Positions 1 through 9,005 are shown, numbered from the stretch's first letter. The stretch is DNA of 64,000 nucleotides from an uncultured Eubacterium sp. (GCA_910577225.1 CAJTMV010000016.1:21986-85985), one strand, 5' to 3'. Notes: generated from the letters alone by a model not told the origin. Program-made: numbers and translations.

Positions 1-1
1 A

Positions 2-547
2 TATTTGTATGTGACAGGAAATCATGATTTTGAGTATGGAAAAGAATATTTTTCTAAAAAAGCATATAATAAATATTTCCCGCGTTTGAAAAATCTGACA
101 AAGACGTCGCAGCAGTATGCGATTTATGAATTTGACGATCTGATCGTAGCAGGTCTGAACGATAAAAACAATCAGTTTGACAAACAGGCTGTGCAGGCGC
201 TGCTGCCATATGTCAAAGGGAAGAAACCTGTGATTCTTGTAACGCATGTGCCGCTTCAGCCGCAGTATCAGGATTCGCCGCTGGAACAGCAGGCGAACGA
301 TATCTGGGGGCTTTCCGAACACGGACGCTGCCGGGTGCTGTTGGGAGAGACTGCATGCGGGCCGAATCAGACGACACAGCGGCTGCTGGATGCCGTATTT
401 GCAAAAGACAGCGCGGTCGCGGCTGTCTTTGCCGGACATATACACTTTTATCATCGCGGTATGTTAAACGATACGTCTGTGCAGCTGGTGACCGGAGCCG
501 GGTATTACGGGGATGCGGTGCTGATTCATGTTCGGGCGTCGTCCTGA
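2..547 (+). CDS. Metallophosphoesterase, C-terminal part (5' end outside window)
   Basis: The reading frame is already open at base 2 and the gene starts upstream of the window. Two calcineurin-like phosphoesterase motifs are visible: VTGNHDFEYG near the left edge (the GNHD metal-binding/catalytic block) and, downstream, VILVTHVPL and FAGHIHFYHRG, which supply the late metal-binding histidines. Members of this superfamily hydrolyse phosphomono- or diesters using two metal ions. The substrate cannot be told from this fragment. The first metal-binding block (DxH) and any signal peptide would lie outside. No clear terminator follows the TGA before the glgC promoter. Confidence 0.8.
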   Translation, partial: YLYVTGNHDFEYGKEYFSKKAYNKYFPRLKNLTKTSQQYAIYEFDDLIVAGLNDKNNQFDKQAVQALLPYVKGKKPVILVTHVPLQPQYQDSPLEQQANDIWGLSEHGRCRVLLGETACGPNQTTQRLLDAVFAKDSAVAAVFAGHIHFYHRGMLNDTSVQLVTGAGYYGDAVLIHVRASS

Positions 548-634
548 CAGGCGCGTCTTTTGAGCTGAACGATAGCGTTTGGCTGGGACGATTTCAGGAA
601 TATTAAAAATTTTTAGTAAAATTGCAATGTTTTA

Positions 635-663
635 TTTACAAAAACGGAATAATCATGTACAAT
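635..663 (+). promoter_or_regulatory. Promoter of glgCD
   Basis: TTTACA, exactly 17 bases, then TACAAT: a good sigma-A match. Transcription would start near 670, giving a leader of about 150 nt before glgC. Within that leader GTACGTC (742-748) and GACGTAC (772-778) form a 7-bp inverted repeat with a 23-nt loop, with no T-tract. The ribosome binding site AGGAG lies at 811-815, seven bases before the ATG. The stretch 548-634 shows nothing else. Confidence 0.6.
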
Positions 664-822
664 GATAACAATTGGAAGCGGTGGCGTTTATTTCATGTAG
701 AAAAATGTCAATAAATGTCCGCTTCGAAGACAGCAGAATTTGTACGTCTGCATGATCTGATAACGATTTCGGACGTACGCTTGCTGCGCAAGATTAATCA
801 GGGAAAGAAAAGGAGATAAAAA

Positions 823-2028
823 ATGGGTAAAGAAATGATTGCTATGCTTCTTGCCGGTGGACAGGGCTCCCGCCTTTATGCGTTGACCCAGAAGCTGGCA
901 AAACCTGCAGTTCCGTTTGGCGGCAAATATCGTATTATTGATTTTCCGCTGTCAAACTGCGTCAACTCAGGGATTGATACGGTAGGTATTTTAACGCAGT
1001 ACCAGCCGCTGGTACTGAATGAGTATATTGGAAATGGACAGCCATGGGATCTTGACCGTCTGTACGGCGGCGTGCATGTGCTTCCTCCTTATCAGCAGGC
1101 ATCTGGCTCTGACTGGTATAAGGGTACTGCGAATGCGATTTATCAGAATATTTCATTTATAGACCGTTACGATCCGAAATATGTGATCATTCTTTCCGGT
1201 GACCAGATCTGTAAACAGGATTACAGCGATTTCCTTCGTTTCCACAAGGAAAAAGGAGCGGAATTCAGCGTCGCTGTTATGGAAGTACCTTGGGAAGAGG
1301 CTTCCAGATTCGGTCTTATGGTTGCAGATGAAAATGACAAGATTACGGAATTCCAGGAAAAACCAAAGGAGCCAAAGTCTAATCTGGCGTCTATGGGTAT
1401 TTACATATTTAACTGGGATATTTTACGCAAATATCTGATCGAAGACGAGGAAGATCCAAATTCTGAAAATGATTTTGGCAACAATATTATTCCGAATCTG
1501 TTAAAAGATGAAAGAAATATGTACGCTTATCATTTTGACGGCTATTGGAAGGATGTTGGAACGATCTCTTCTTTATGGGAAGCAAATATGGAAGTACTGG
1601 ATCCGGAGCACAGCGGAATCAACCTGTTTGATGAAAAATGGAAAGTTTACAGCCGGAACAGCGGTATGACCGGACATAAGATTAATCTGGGCGCTTCAGT
1701 GGAAAATTCCATGATTACAGACGGCTGCAACATCTCAGGACATGTCAAACATTCGATTTTGTTTGCAGGCGTTAAGATCGAAGAAGGCGCGGAAGTAGAA
1801 GATGCAGTCGTAATGGGAGGCACGCTTATCAAGGCCGGTGCGAAAGTAAAACACTGTATCATAGCGGAAAATGTAGTAATTGGCAAAAATGCCATTGTTG
1901 GACAAATGCCGAATGAAGAAGAATCAGGTGTGGCAACGGTCGGCTCTGGCGTTTATGTCGGCGATGATGCTGTGATTGGACCAAATGCTATGGTCAGTGA
2001 CAATGTAAAGGATGGTGACAAACAATGA
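823..2028 (+). CDS. glgC: Glucose-1-phosphate adenylyltransferase, GlgC subunit
   Basis: ADP-glucose pyrophosphorylase makes ADP-glucose and pyrophosphate from ATP and glucose-1-phosphate, the committed step of bacterial glycogen synthesis in the cytosol. The 401-residue protein has the nucleotidyltransferase signature LLAGGQGSRLYALT at residues 9-22, a second substrate block (KPAVPFGGKYRIIDF) and a left-handed beta-helix C-terminus (hexapeptide-like repeats from about residue 290). Start ATG is supported by AGGAG seven bases upstream. The stop overlaps the glgD start as ATGA, implying translational coupling. In Firmicutes GlgC is the catalytic subunit and works with GlgD. No other glycogen gene (glgA, glgB, glgP) lies in this window. 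Confidence 0.95.
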   Translation: MGKEMIAMLLAGGQGSRLYALTQKLAKPAVPFGGKYRIIDFPLSNCVNSGIDTVGILTQYQPLVLNEYIGNGQPWDLDRLYGGVHVLPPYQQASGSDWYKGTANAIYQNISFIDRYDPKYVIILSGDQICKQDYSDFLRFHKEKGAEFSVAVMEVPWEEASRFGLMVADENDKITEFQEKPKEPKSNLASMGIYIFNWDILRKYLIEDEEDPNSENDFGNNIIPNLLKDERNMYAYHFDGYWKDVGTISSLWEANMEVLDPEHSGINLFDEKWKVYSRNSGMTGHKINLGASVENSMITDGCNISGHVKHSILFAGVKIEEGAEVEDAVVMGGTLIKAGAKVKHCIIAENVVIGKNAIVGQMPNEEESGVATVGSGVYVGDDAVIGPNAMVSDNVKDGDKQ

Positions 2029-3167
2029 TAAATACCAATACGAACGCACTGGGCATTATTTTCCCAAATGTATATGATGAGCTTGTATCCGAATTAACAA
2101 ATGAGCGGCTGATGGCTTCAATTCCGTTTGGAAGCCGTTATCGTATGATCGATTTTGTATTATCCAGCATGGTAAACTGCGGGATTGATAATATTACTGT
2201 ATTAGTGCGTGAAAATTATTTTTCACTGCTCGATCACCTGGGATCCGGCCGTGAGTGGGACTTAAGCCGTAAAAATGGCGGTCTGAATATTTTCCCGCCG
2301 TTCGCACAGAAAAATACGGGCATTTACAGCGGCAAAGTCGGCATGATTGCAAGCGTACTTGGATTTTTAAAATCCCAGAAAGAAAAATATGTAATTATGT
2401 CAGATGCAAATATCGCGTTTAACTTTGATTTCAAGGCGCTGTTAAAAGCGCATATCGACAGCGGCGCCGACGTAACGGCAGTATATACAAAAGAAGAACT
2501 GCCGCCAAGCATCCGCAAATCCGACGATCTGCGCAAGGCAATGTATTATACGCTGGATTTTGCAGATAACCGCGTCAATAAGATACATATTAATTCCCAG
2601 GAGACAGGCGTACAAAACTACTCCATGAATATTTATGTATTTGAACGCGAACAGCTGATTAAAATGGTAAATGAAGCGTTTATTGGCGGCGGTGTGTACT
2701 TAGAGCGTGATGTGCTGCTTCCAAGATTAAGCGAGCTGAATATCCAGGGATATGAATATACAGAATATATCGCTCGTATTACAGACTTAAAGAGCTACTT
2801 CGATGAAAATATGAGATTGCTGGACGATGCGAATCTGTCCGCTTTGTTTGAGAAGAACTCGATTTATACAAAGATTCGTGACGACAACCCGACACGTTAT
2901 GTCAACGGCGCTTCTGCGAAAAATGTAATGGTAGCAGACGGCTGTGTGATAGAGGGTGAAATTGAAAACTGTATTTTATTCCGTGGCGTTAAGATCGGCA
3001 AAGGCGCAAAAGTGCGCAACGCGATTCTGATGCAGGATACGATTATCGAACCGGGCGTGGATGCGGAATATATTATTACGGATAAGAAAGTAACCGTTAC
3101 TGAAGGCAAAGAGCTGAAAGGTACCGACACATTCCCGATCTTTGTGGCAAAAAGACAGGTGGTATAA
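2025..3167 (+). CDS. glgD: GlgD, regulatory subunit of ADP-glucose pyrophosphorylase
   Basis: A 380-residue paralogue of GlgC with the same fold: an N-terminal nucleotidyltransferase-like domain (SIPFGSRYRMIDFVLSSMVN near residue 30) and a C-terminal beta-helix. The glycine-rich loop GGQGSRL of GlgC is absent. The N-terminus instead reads ALGIIFPNVYDELV, which fits the known non-catalytic, activating role of GlgD in Firmicutes, where it raises the activity and alters the regulation of GlgC. It overlaps glgC by 4 bp, so the two are made together. An intrinsic terminator lies 77 bp downstream, making this a two-gene operon. Confidence 0.93.
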   Translation: MINTNTNALGIIFPNVYDELVSELTNERLMASIPFGSRYRMIDFVLSSMVNCGIDNITVLVRENYFSLLDHLGSGREWDLSRKNGGLNIFPPFAQKNTGIYSGKVGMIASVLGFLKSQKEKYVIMSDANIAFNFDFKALLKAHIDSGADVTAVYTKEELPPSIRKSDDLRKAMYYTLDFADNRVNKIHINSQETGVQNYSMNIYVFEREQLIKMVNEAFIGGGVYLERDVLLPRLSELNIQGYEYTEYIARITDLKSYFDENMRLLDDANLSALFEKNSIYTKIRDDNPTRYVNGASAKNVMVADGCVIEGEIENCILFRGVKIGKGAKVRNAILMQDTIIEPGVDAEYIITDKKVTVTEGKELKGTDTFPIFVAKRQVV

Positions 3168-3243
3168 AATCTGTAGCTGAAAAGGATGACCGGCTGCAGG
3201 GGGATTTGGGGTATCTGTGAGAACCTGACAACAAAATATTCTG

Positions 3244-3279
3244 GCGGCATTGGCAATCGGGCCGATGCCGCTGTTTTTA
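3244..3279 (+). terminator. Intrinsic terminator after glgCD
   Basis: GCGGCATTGGC pairs with GCCGATGCCGC (11 pairs with one U-G) around a six-base loop, followed by TGTTTTTA. This ends the glgCD transcript. Confidence 0.75.
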
Positions 3280-3332
3280 TCAGAAGGGATGATCCGGCTG
3301 CTGCGCCGAAGTTTTAAATTTATATTCAGATA

Positions 3333-3361
3333 TTGTCTGCCGCTGCGTTACATGTTACAAT
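3333..3361 (+). promoter_or_regulatory. Promoter for the PD-(D/E)XK gene
   Basis: TTGTCT, 17 bases, TACAAT. Transcription would begin near 3368 and yield a leader of about 235 nt. The gap between glgD and the next gene (3168-3603) holds the glgCD terminator, this promoter, a plain stretch (about 3370-3500) in which I see nothing, and the tandem repeat described separately. Confidence 0.5.
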
Positions 3362-3503
3362 AGAGGAAAGCATATCTGGATCGCTGCCTGTATTCTAAAT
3401 TTCATTGTCTGGAAGATCGATTTTCGGACATCTGTAACCGATCCATGGAAAGGACATCGTTCTTTTATTCTTTTAGAAAATTCATGCTTTTAATCACATA
3501 AGC

Positions 3504-3603
3504 AGGAGATTTTCTGAAAGCAAAGGAAATCTCCGTATCACAAAAAAGGAGGTTTTCTCAAAGCAAAGAAAATCTCCGTATCACGAAAAAAGGAGGTTTT
3601 CTT
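3504..3603 (+). repeat. Tandem 43/44-bp repeat carrying successive AGGAG(G) sites
   Basis: Two near-identical units begin at 3504 and 3547 and a partial third begins at 3591. Each starts AGGAGATTTTCT or AGGAGGTTTTCT, and the two full units end in AAATCTCCGTATCAC plus an A-run. Within a full unit GGAGATTT and AAATCTCC can pair as a hairpin that hides the Shine-Dalgarno-like sequence. The third, incomplete unit supplies the actual ribosome binding site (AGGAGG at 3591-3596) for the ATG at 3604 and lacks the pairing arm. Copy number could change by recombination or slippage. Confidence 0.85.
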
Positions 3604-4584
3604 ATGGAGCAAAAGAAAACAGATGTAACCTACTGGCACCCTGCATTTTACGCGGATATTCAGATTGAACTTGCAGATGACGCAGACCATCTGGTGTTTG
3701 AGAATGAACATCAGTTAGGCAAAAATCCGATGGAGATCGACGTATTAATTATTAGAAAAGAAAAGAACAGGCCTGTAAAAAAGAATATTGGAAAAATCTT
3801 TCGTAAATATAATATTATAGAATATAAGAGTCCATATGATACTCTGAGTGTGGACGATTTTTATAAAGTATATGGGTATACCTGCTTTTATAAAGCGGAT
3901 GTGCCTTTTCGAAACAGTATACCCATCCAGGAGATGACGATTACTTTTGTCTCAGAAAAATATCCTCTGAAATTAATCAGACATCTGACTGAAATCCATC
4001 AATATAAAATAAAAAAGATGGAAGCAGGCATTTACCAGGTATATGGGGACCTTATTCCGATTCAGATCATTGTTACGAAAAATCTGTCCGAACAAAAAAA
4101 TCTTTGGCTGAAAAGTCTGACAAATAAACTGTCGGAACCAAAGAAGGCGGAAAAGCTGGTAGCGGAATATTTGAAACATTCGAAAAACGACCTGTATCGT
4201 TGTGTGCTGGAAACGATCATTCGGGCAAATCCAAAAACATTTGTGGAGGTAAATGAAATGGATGATATCATTATGGAAATTGTGCAGGAAAAATTCGATA
4301 AGAGATTAAAAGAAGCGGTAGAAAAACAGGTAGAGGAAAGAACAAAAGAAATTAAGAAAAATATGGCTGAAAGTATAACCGCACAGGTTACTGAAAAAAC
4401 AAGGCTGATGGACAGCATTTTGTTAATTCAGAAAAAATGCCGGAAAGATAAATCCCTGTCTGTTATCGCTGACGAGATGGAAGCAGAACCGGAAAAGATT
4501 CGTTTTATTTATGATCTTGTTTGTAATCATACCGAACAAACAGTAGAGGAATTATATGAGCTGGCAACCGGACTGAAGGCTTAA
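3604..4584 (+). CDS. PD-(D/E)XK nuclease-like protein, Rpn/transposase-associated type
   Basis: A 326-residue protein of a kind that recurs in Lachnospiraceae genomes. Residues 45-77 hold a PD-(D/E)XK-like core: MEIDVLII followed some 20 residues later by IIEYKSP, giving D...EYK on adjacent strands. This resembles the nuclease core of the Rpn (recombination-promoting nuclease) families. The middle part has no motif I recognise. Residues 215-275 are charged and predicted to form a coiled coil (EKFDKRLKEAVEKQVEERTK and on), and the last 50 residues are helical. Single gene between its own promoter and ackA. The DNA-cleaving activity is inferred from the motif only. Family members are often multicopy, so mobility or recombination between copies is possible. 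Confidence 0.6.
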   Translation: MEQKKTDVTYWHPAFYADIQIELADDADHLVFENEHQLGKNPMEIDVLIIRKEKNRPVKKNIGKIFRKYNIIEYKSPYDTLSVDDFYKVYGYTCFYKADVPFRNSIPIQEMTITFVSEKYPLKLIRHLTEIHQYKIKKMEAGIYQVYGDLIPIQIIVTKNLSEQKNLWLKSLTNKLSEPKKAEKLVAEYLKHSKNDLYRCVLETIIRANPKTFVEVNEMDDIIMEIVQEKFDKRLKEAVEKQVEERTKEIKKNMAESITAQVTEKTRLMDSILLIQKKCRKDKSLSVIADEMEAEPEKIRFIYDLVCNHTEQTVEELYELATGLKA

Positions 4585-4627
4585 AATATGGTGTCGGTTT
4601 CTTATTTTGTCAATTTTTTAACATTTC

Positions 4628-4656
4628 TTGTATATTCCATCAATAAGGTATATAAT
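4628..4656 (+). promoter_or_regulatory. Promoter of ackA
   Basis: TTGTAT, 17 bases, TATAAT, about 40 bases before the ackA start. A ribosome binding site AAAGGAG follows at 4684-4690. No pta gene precedes ackA, so acetate kinase has its own transcript. Confidence 0.65.
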
Positions 4657-4697
4657 ATTTATAATTATGTATTAAATATGGATAAAGGAGTAAGACA

Positions 4698-5891
4698 ATG
4701 AATGTATTAGTTATTAACTGCGGCAGTTCGTCCTTAAAATATCAGGTTATCGATTCCGGTACTGAAGACGTACTTGCAAAAGGTCTGTGTGAACGGATTG
4801 GGATCGACGGCAGGCTGGTGTATGAACCGGCAGGCGGGGAAAAAGAGATTACCGGAGCGGATATGCCGACACATAAACAGGCGATTCAGATGGTTATCGA
4901 CGCACTGATCAACGAAAAGACAGGAATCATAAAAAGCCTTGATGAAATCGGGGCAGTTGGTCATCGGATTGTACACGGCGGAGAAAAATTCGCAGCGTCA
5001 GCTATTATTACAGATGAAATGATCGAAACCGTTCAGGCATGTTCCGATCTGGCTCCTTTGCACAATCCTGCAAATCTGATCGGCGTACGTGCATGCAAAG
5101 AGCTGATGCCGCATACGCCGATGGTCGGCGTGTTCGATACCGCATTTCATCAGACGATGCCCAGGGAAGCATATTTGTACGGCGTTCCTTATGAGTATTA
5201 TGAAAAATATGCGGTGCGTAAATACGGGTTTCACGGTACCAGCCACAGTTATGTGTCCAAACGTGCGGCTGTGATCTTAAATAAGCCTTACGAATCGCTA
5301 AAGACGATCGTATGTCATCTTGGAAACGGGGCATCGGTCTGCGCGGTAAAAAATGGACAGTCAGTAGATACTTCGATGGGACTGTCTCCGCTGGAAGGGC
5401 TTGTGATGGGGACGCGTTCCGGAGACATCGATCCTTCTGCGATAGAATTTATTGCCAAAAAAGAAAATCTGGATCTGGCAGGCGTTTTAAATGTGTTAAA
5501 TAAAAAGTCTGGCGTAATGGGATTATCCGGCGTATCTTCGGACTTTCGCGATCTGGAAGCTGCAGAACAGGCAGGAAACGAACGTGCAGCGACGGCTCAG
5601 CAGGTATTTAATTACCGGGTGTTAAAATATATTGGCGCTTATGCAGCGGCGATGAACGGCGTCGACTGTATCTGCTTTACCGCAGGCCTTGGCGAGAACA
5701 ACGGCGTGATTCGCAGACAGATCTGTGAGAACCTTGCGTTTTTAGGCATTCAGATCGACGACGAGGCAAACGGCAAACGCGGCGAAGAGATCATAATTTC
5801 AACGCCGGATTCCAAAGTAAAAGTGCTGGTAATTCCGACAAATGAGGAACTTGCTATTGCGCGCGAGACCGTTGCGTTAGTGAAAGAATAA
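4698..5891 (+). CDS. ackA: Acetate kinase
   Basis: Makes ATP and acetate from acetyl phosphate and ADP, the energy-yielding last step of acetate fermentation. The protein has the normal length (397 residues) and all family landmarks: VINCGSSSLKYQ at the N-terminus (phosphate loop), HRIVHGGEKF, FDTAFHQTMP, KYGFHGTSHSYV, GTRSGDIDPS, and FTAGLGENNGVIR toward the C-terminus. It is transcribed alone from the promoter at 4628-4656. Phosphotransacetylase is not next to it, as is common in Clostridia outside the classic pta-ackA pair. Confidence 0.96.
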   Translation: MNVLVINCGSSSLKYQVIDSGTEDVLAKGLCERIGIDGRLVYEPAGGEKEITGADMPTHKQAIQMVIDALINEKTGIIKSLDEIGAVGHRIVHGGEKFAASAIITDEMIETVQACSDLAPLHNPANLIGVRACKELMPHTPMVGVFDTAFHQTMPREAYLYGVPYEYYEKYAVRKYGFHGTSHSYVSKRAAVILNKPYESLKTIVCHLGNGASVCAVKNGQSVDTSMGLSPLEGLVMGTRSGDIDPSAIEFIAKKENLDLAGVLNVLNKKSGVMGLSGVSSDFRDLEAAEQAGNERAATAQQVFNYRVLKYIGAYAAAMNGVDCICFTAGLGENNGVIRRQICENLAFLGIQIDDEANGKRGEEIIISTPDSKVKVLVIPTNEELAIARETVALVKE

Positions 5892-5912
5892 ATAAAAGAT
5901 TCGTGAAAAATA

Positions 5913-5954
5913 TACCGCCTTTTATCTCGTAACACAGATGCAGGGCGGTAATTT
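5913..5954 (+). terminator. Possible weak terminator after ackA
   Basis: TACCGCC (5913-5919) and GGCGGTA (5944-5950) are inverted and followed by ATTTT. The loop of 24 bases is long for an intrinsic terminator, so the call is tentative. Confidence 0.35.
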
Positions 5955-5958
5955 TCGC

Positions 5959-5987
5959 TTGTACCGTTAGGCCAGAAAGAGTATAAT
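5959..5987 (+). promoter_or_regulatory. Promoter of the two-component system
   Basis: TTGTAC, 17 bases, TATAAT, giving a start near 5994, about 45 nt before the response regulator gene. Confidence 0.6.
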
Positions 5988-6038
5988 GTCAATGCCGGAC
6001 GAAGGTCCGAAAACGAAACAGGAAACGGAACGGTAAGG

Positions 6039-6719
6039 ATGTGTGAAAAGAAACGTATTTTAATAGCAGATGATGAACCTGGAATTATCCGGCTGCTCAG
6101 GGATTACTTTGAAATGCAGGATTACCTGGTCAAAGAGGCGGAAAACGGACTGGAAGTGTTGGAAAATCTGGATCCGGAACCGGATCTGATACTTCTTGAC
6201 GTGAATATGCCGATGCTCGACGGATTCACGGTGTGTGAGCGGATTCGTATGCATGTCTCATGTCCCATCGTATTTCTGTCTGCGAAAGTGGAGGAGTCAG
6301 ACAGGATTCGGGGGCTGATGCTGGGCGGGGATGATTATATATTAAAACCCTTTAGCATCGAAGAACTTGGCGCAAGAGTCAGGGCACACCTTCGAAGAGA
6401 AGAGCGCAAAAAGTCAGATCAGGCGGTAAAAACATTTGACCGTCTGGCGATTCATTATAGAGAACATTGTGTTTATTATGAAAAGGAGCCGCTTGCCCTT
6501 ACGAAGACGGAGTATGGAATCGTGGAAGTACTGTCTTTAAATGCCGGGCAGGTATTCAGTAAGGATCAGCTATATGAAAAAGTACGGGGACTTGACGGGA
6601 GAGCTGACAGCGGCATTATTATGGAACATATACGCAGGATACGAAGCAAGATAGGAAGATATACCGGTCATACGTATATCGAGACAGTGTGGGGAGTAGG
6701 ATACCGATGGACTGGTTAG
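6039..6719 (+). CDS. Response regulator, OmpR/PhoB type
   Basis: A 226-residue DNA-binding response regulator. The receiver domain (residues 1-120) shows the acidic pair in IADDEPG, the phospho-acceptor Asp in LLDVNMPMLDG (about residue 53), Ser in VFLSAKVEE and Lys in YILKPFS. The C-terminal winged helix (about 130-226) ends with the typical HIRRIRSKI...IETVWGVGYRW. The ribosome binding site is weak (GTAAGG right before ATG). The histidine kinase gene overlaps its 3' end, and an ABC transporter follows, so the pair probably senses a toxic or cell-envelope stimulus and controls that transporter. The regulon is inference. Confidence 0.9.
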   Translation: MCEKKRILIADDEPGIIRLLRDYFEMQDYLVKEAENGLEVLENLDPEPDLILLDVNMPMLDGFTVCERIRMHVSCPIVFLSAKVEESDRIRGLMLGGDDYILKPFSIEELGARVRAHLRREERKKSDQAVKTFDRLAIHYREHCVYYEKEPLALTKTEYGIVEVLSLNAGQVFSKDQLYEKVRGLDGRADSGIIMEHIRRIRSKIGRYTGHTYIETVWGVGYRWTG

Positions 6720-7924
6720 AAGAGAGGATAGAAGGTTTGCAAAGGCGTATCCGCAATTACTCCTTTCGTAAAGCAATGATTGCCTATATTCTGGTGCTGG
6801 CAGTGATAGTCGCGGCACTTTCCTATCTGACGATGATTGTCTGCTGGCAGCTGGAGCTGGCGGAGTGGGCACGGTATGAACAGGAAGATTTTTCGGGGCT
6901 GATTTGGGAGAAAGGACTTTTTTGGGCAGACGGATATCATTTTGCAGAAGACACGGATGCGTTTCAGCTGCTGTTTCTGGATATGGTTCGGGTGTGGTGT
7001 CCGTTTGTATATGCATTTGCAGGGATGATCGTAACGATTGGCATCTTTTACCAAAAACGGCTGGCAAAGCCGCTTTCGATATTAGAAGACAGTGTCGCGC
7101 GGATTCGGGAAAATAATCTGGACTTTCATGCGTATTACGATAGCAGGGACGAGCTGGGAAGTCTTTGCGGCTCTGTAGAGGATATGCGTATGGAGCTTGT
7201 CCGCGGGAAGGAACAGATGTGGAGGCTTGTGGAACGTCAGAAAGAATTAAACGCCGCATTTGCGCACGATCTTCGTACGCCGCTTACGGTACTGCGCGGC
7301 TATACGGATTTTCTGGCGCGATATCTTCCGCAGGGAAAAATCAGCGAAGAAAAAATGCAGGACGTACTGGCGCTGATGTCGGATCACTTAAGAAGACTGG
7401 AAAATTACAGCTATACGATGAAGGGGATTACAAGTATGGAGGAAGTTCCGTTTTCACCGGAATGCATGACACTTTTCCGTCTTGAGAAAAAGATCAGAGA
7501 AGTTGTATTTGCCCTGAATCAGGCAGGAGACGTCCACATTCAATATCGGCCATGGAGTACGCAGGAAACGCTGAAAGTAAAGGCAGACGATCATATCGTT
7601 CTGGAAGTTTTCGAAAATATGATTTCAAACGCCATCCGCTATGCCGGGAAAGAAATTGAGGTCCTGGCGGATTATGAGGAATCGGACATGGAATTTCTGC
7701 TGACCGTTCGGGACGACGGGCCAGGATTTTCCAAAGAGCAGCTTGTCAAAGCGCTGCAGCCGTATTATAAGGAATATAAGGCTGCGGGAACAGACGGGCA
7801 TTTTGGGATCGGGCTTCATATTTGCAGAGAGCTTTGTCAAAAGCATGGAGGCACGCTGGATGTCTCAAACAGTATCCGCGGCGGTGCAGTCGTTACCGCG
7901 TCGTTTTCTTTTAAATGGGAATAA
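6707..7924 (+). CDS. Sensor histidine kinase
   Basis: Membrane-bound partner of the preceding regulator. I place the start at ATG 6707 (MDWLEERIEG, 405 residues) because GGGGAG/AGG precede it; a GTG at 6689 is also in frame. There are two membrane segments (about residues 24-50 and 100-120) around a short extracytoplasmic region of about 45 residues. A HAMP linker follows, then the phospho-acceptor H box FAHDLRTPLTVLRGY, an N box ENMISNAIRYA, the G1 box VRDDGPGF and the G2 box FGIGLHICREL. It overlaps the regulator gene by 13 bp. The short outer region resembles kinases that sense through a partner transporter rather than a large ligand domain. Confidence 0.9.
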   Translation: MDWLEERIEGLQRRIRNYSFRKAMIAYILVLAVIVAALSYLTMIVCWQLELAEWARYEQEDFSGLIWEKGLFWADGYHFAEDTDAFQLLFLDMVRVWCPFVYAFAGMIVTIGIFYQKRLAKPLSILEDSVARIRENNLDFHAYYDSRDELGSLCGSVEDMRMELVRGKEQMWRLVERQKELNAAFAHDLRTPLTVLRGYTDFLARYLPQGKISEEKMQDVLALMSDHLRRLENYSYTMKGITSMEEVPFSPECMTLFRLEKKIREVVFALNQAGDVHIQYRPWSTQETLKVKADDHIVLEVFENMISNAIRYAGKEIEVLADYEESDMEFLLTVRDDGPGFSKEQLVKALQPYYKEYKAAGTDGHFGIGLHICRELCQKHGGTLDVSNSIRGGAVVTASFSFKWE

Positions 7925-7966
7925 GTCGTTTTGCAGTCGGTTCCGATTGCGGACGGCTTATTTTTA
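7923..7966 (+). terminator. Intrinsic terminator after the histidine kinase
   Basis: AAGTCGT pairs with ACGGCTT and the inner CAGTCGG with CCGATTG (wobbles included), followed by ATTTTTA. The ABC transporter genes therefore form a separate unit, though a strong promoter before 8106 was not obvious (TTGTAG-N17-TAGATT at 8037-8065 is a poor candidate). Confidence 0.7.
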
Positions 7967-8105
7967 TGCGTCTGAGAACGCTGCAAATATAGATTCCAGG
8001 AGAAAATTTCAGCAATCTTTCGAATTTCTTAATGATTTGTAGGGAAAAGATAGAGATTTTAGATTTATGATACTGTAAGATCGATCAGAAACAGGAGGAA
8101 AGAAA

Positions 8106-9005
8106 ATGTCTGCTACAATTGAGATCAGAAATCTGAATCAGTACTATGGAAAAAAACAGGCGCTGCATCAGATCAGCCTTACAATCAAAACCGGAATGTT
8201 CGGCCTTTTGGGGAGAAACGGCGCTGGAAAGACGACACTGATGAAAGTGCTTGCGACACTGCTGCCACGGTCGGAAGGAGACGTGAGCGTGTGCGGAAAA
8301 AATATACTGCAGGCGGGAGAGATTCGAAAACTGGTAGGATATCTTCCGCAGGATTTTTCCATGTATCCCAATATGACGGTATATGAAGCCATGGATTATC
8401 TGGGAGTGCTCTCGGGCATCCGTAAGGCGGACCGCAGGCAGCGGATCGATGAGCTGCTGATGCGGGTCAATCTTTTGGACGATCAGAAAAAGAAGGTAAA
8501 GGCGCTGTCAGGAGGAATGAAACGGCGTCTTGGCATCGCACAGGCAATCCTTCATCATCCGCAGGTTTTGATTGTGGATGAGCCGACCGCGGGACTGGAC
8601 CCGGAAGAGCGTGTGCGGTTTCGGAATCTGCTGTGTGAGATGGCGCAGGACAGGATTGTCATTTTATCGACCCATATCGTCGGGGATATCGAAGCAACCT
8701 GTGAAGACATTGCGGTCCTGGACGCGGGCAGTATGATCTATCGAGGCACTGTGGCGGATCTGATCGCCGGGACACAGGGAAAAGTATACTCCGCGCAGAT
8801 CAGCAGGAGCGAGCTGGAGATTTTGAAAAAAGAATATATCGTGACCAGTATGCTTTCGCTCGGAAATAATGTAGTGGCGCGTTTTCTGGCAGAAGAAAAG
8901 CCGTTTGCCTCAGCGACGCCCTGCGAAGCGGGAGCGGAGGATGCCTATATGTATCTGATGTACACAGAAAGGGGTGAACGGGGATGTTTGGACAGCTGTT
9001 TGTAA
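8106..9005 (+). CDS. ABC transporter ATP-binding protein
   Basis: ATPase subunit of an ABC-2-like export system, 299 residues. Walker A is LLGRNGAGKTTLMKVL (about residue 36), the Q loop YLPQDFSMYP, the signature LSGGMKRRLGIAQ, Walker B VLIVDEPTAGLDPEE and the switch His in STHIVGD. Start ATG follows AGGAGG (8093-8098). The last 60 residues form the extra C-terminal region usual in CcmA/NatA-type ATPases. Its 3' end overlaps the first permease by 22 bp. With two permease genes and a two-component system upstream, it probably exports or resists an amphipathic compound. The substrate is unknown. Confidence 0.9.
   Translation: MSATIEIRNLNQYYGKKQALHQISLTIKTGMFGLLGRNGAGKTTLMKVLATLLPRSEGDVSVCGKNILQAGEIRKLVGYLPQDFSMYPNMTVYEAMDYLGVLSGIRKADRRQRIDELLMRVNLLDDQKKKVKALSGGMKRRLGIAQAILHHPQVLIVDEPTAGLDPEERVRFRNLLCEMAQDRIVILSTHIVGDIEATCEDIAVLDAGSMIYRGTVADLIAGTQGKVYSAQISRSELEILKKEYIVTSMLSLGNNVVARFLAEEKPFASATPCEAGAEDAYMYLMYTERGERGCLDSCL

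Noticed and set aside
742..778. Inverted repeat GTACGTC/GACGTAC in the glgC leader as a riboswitch or attenuator
   Set aside because: It is only one 7-bp stem with a long loop, no T-run and no known aptamer motif, so it is mentioned with the promoter only.
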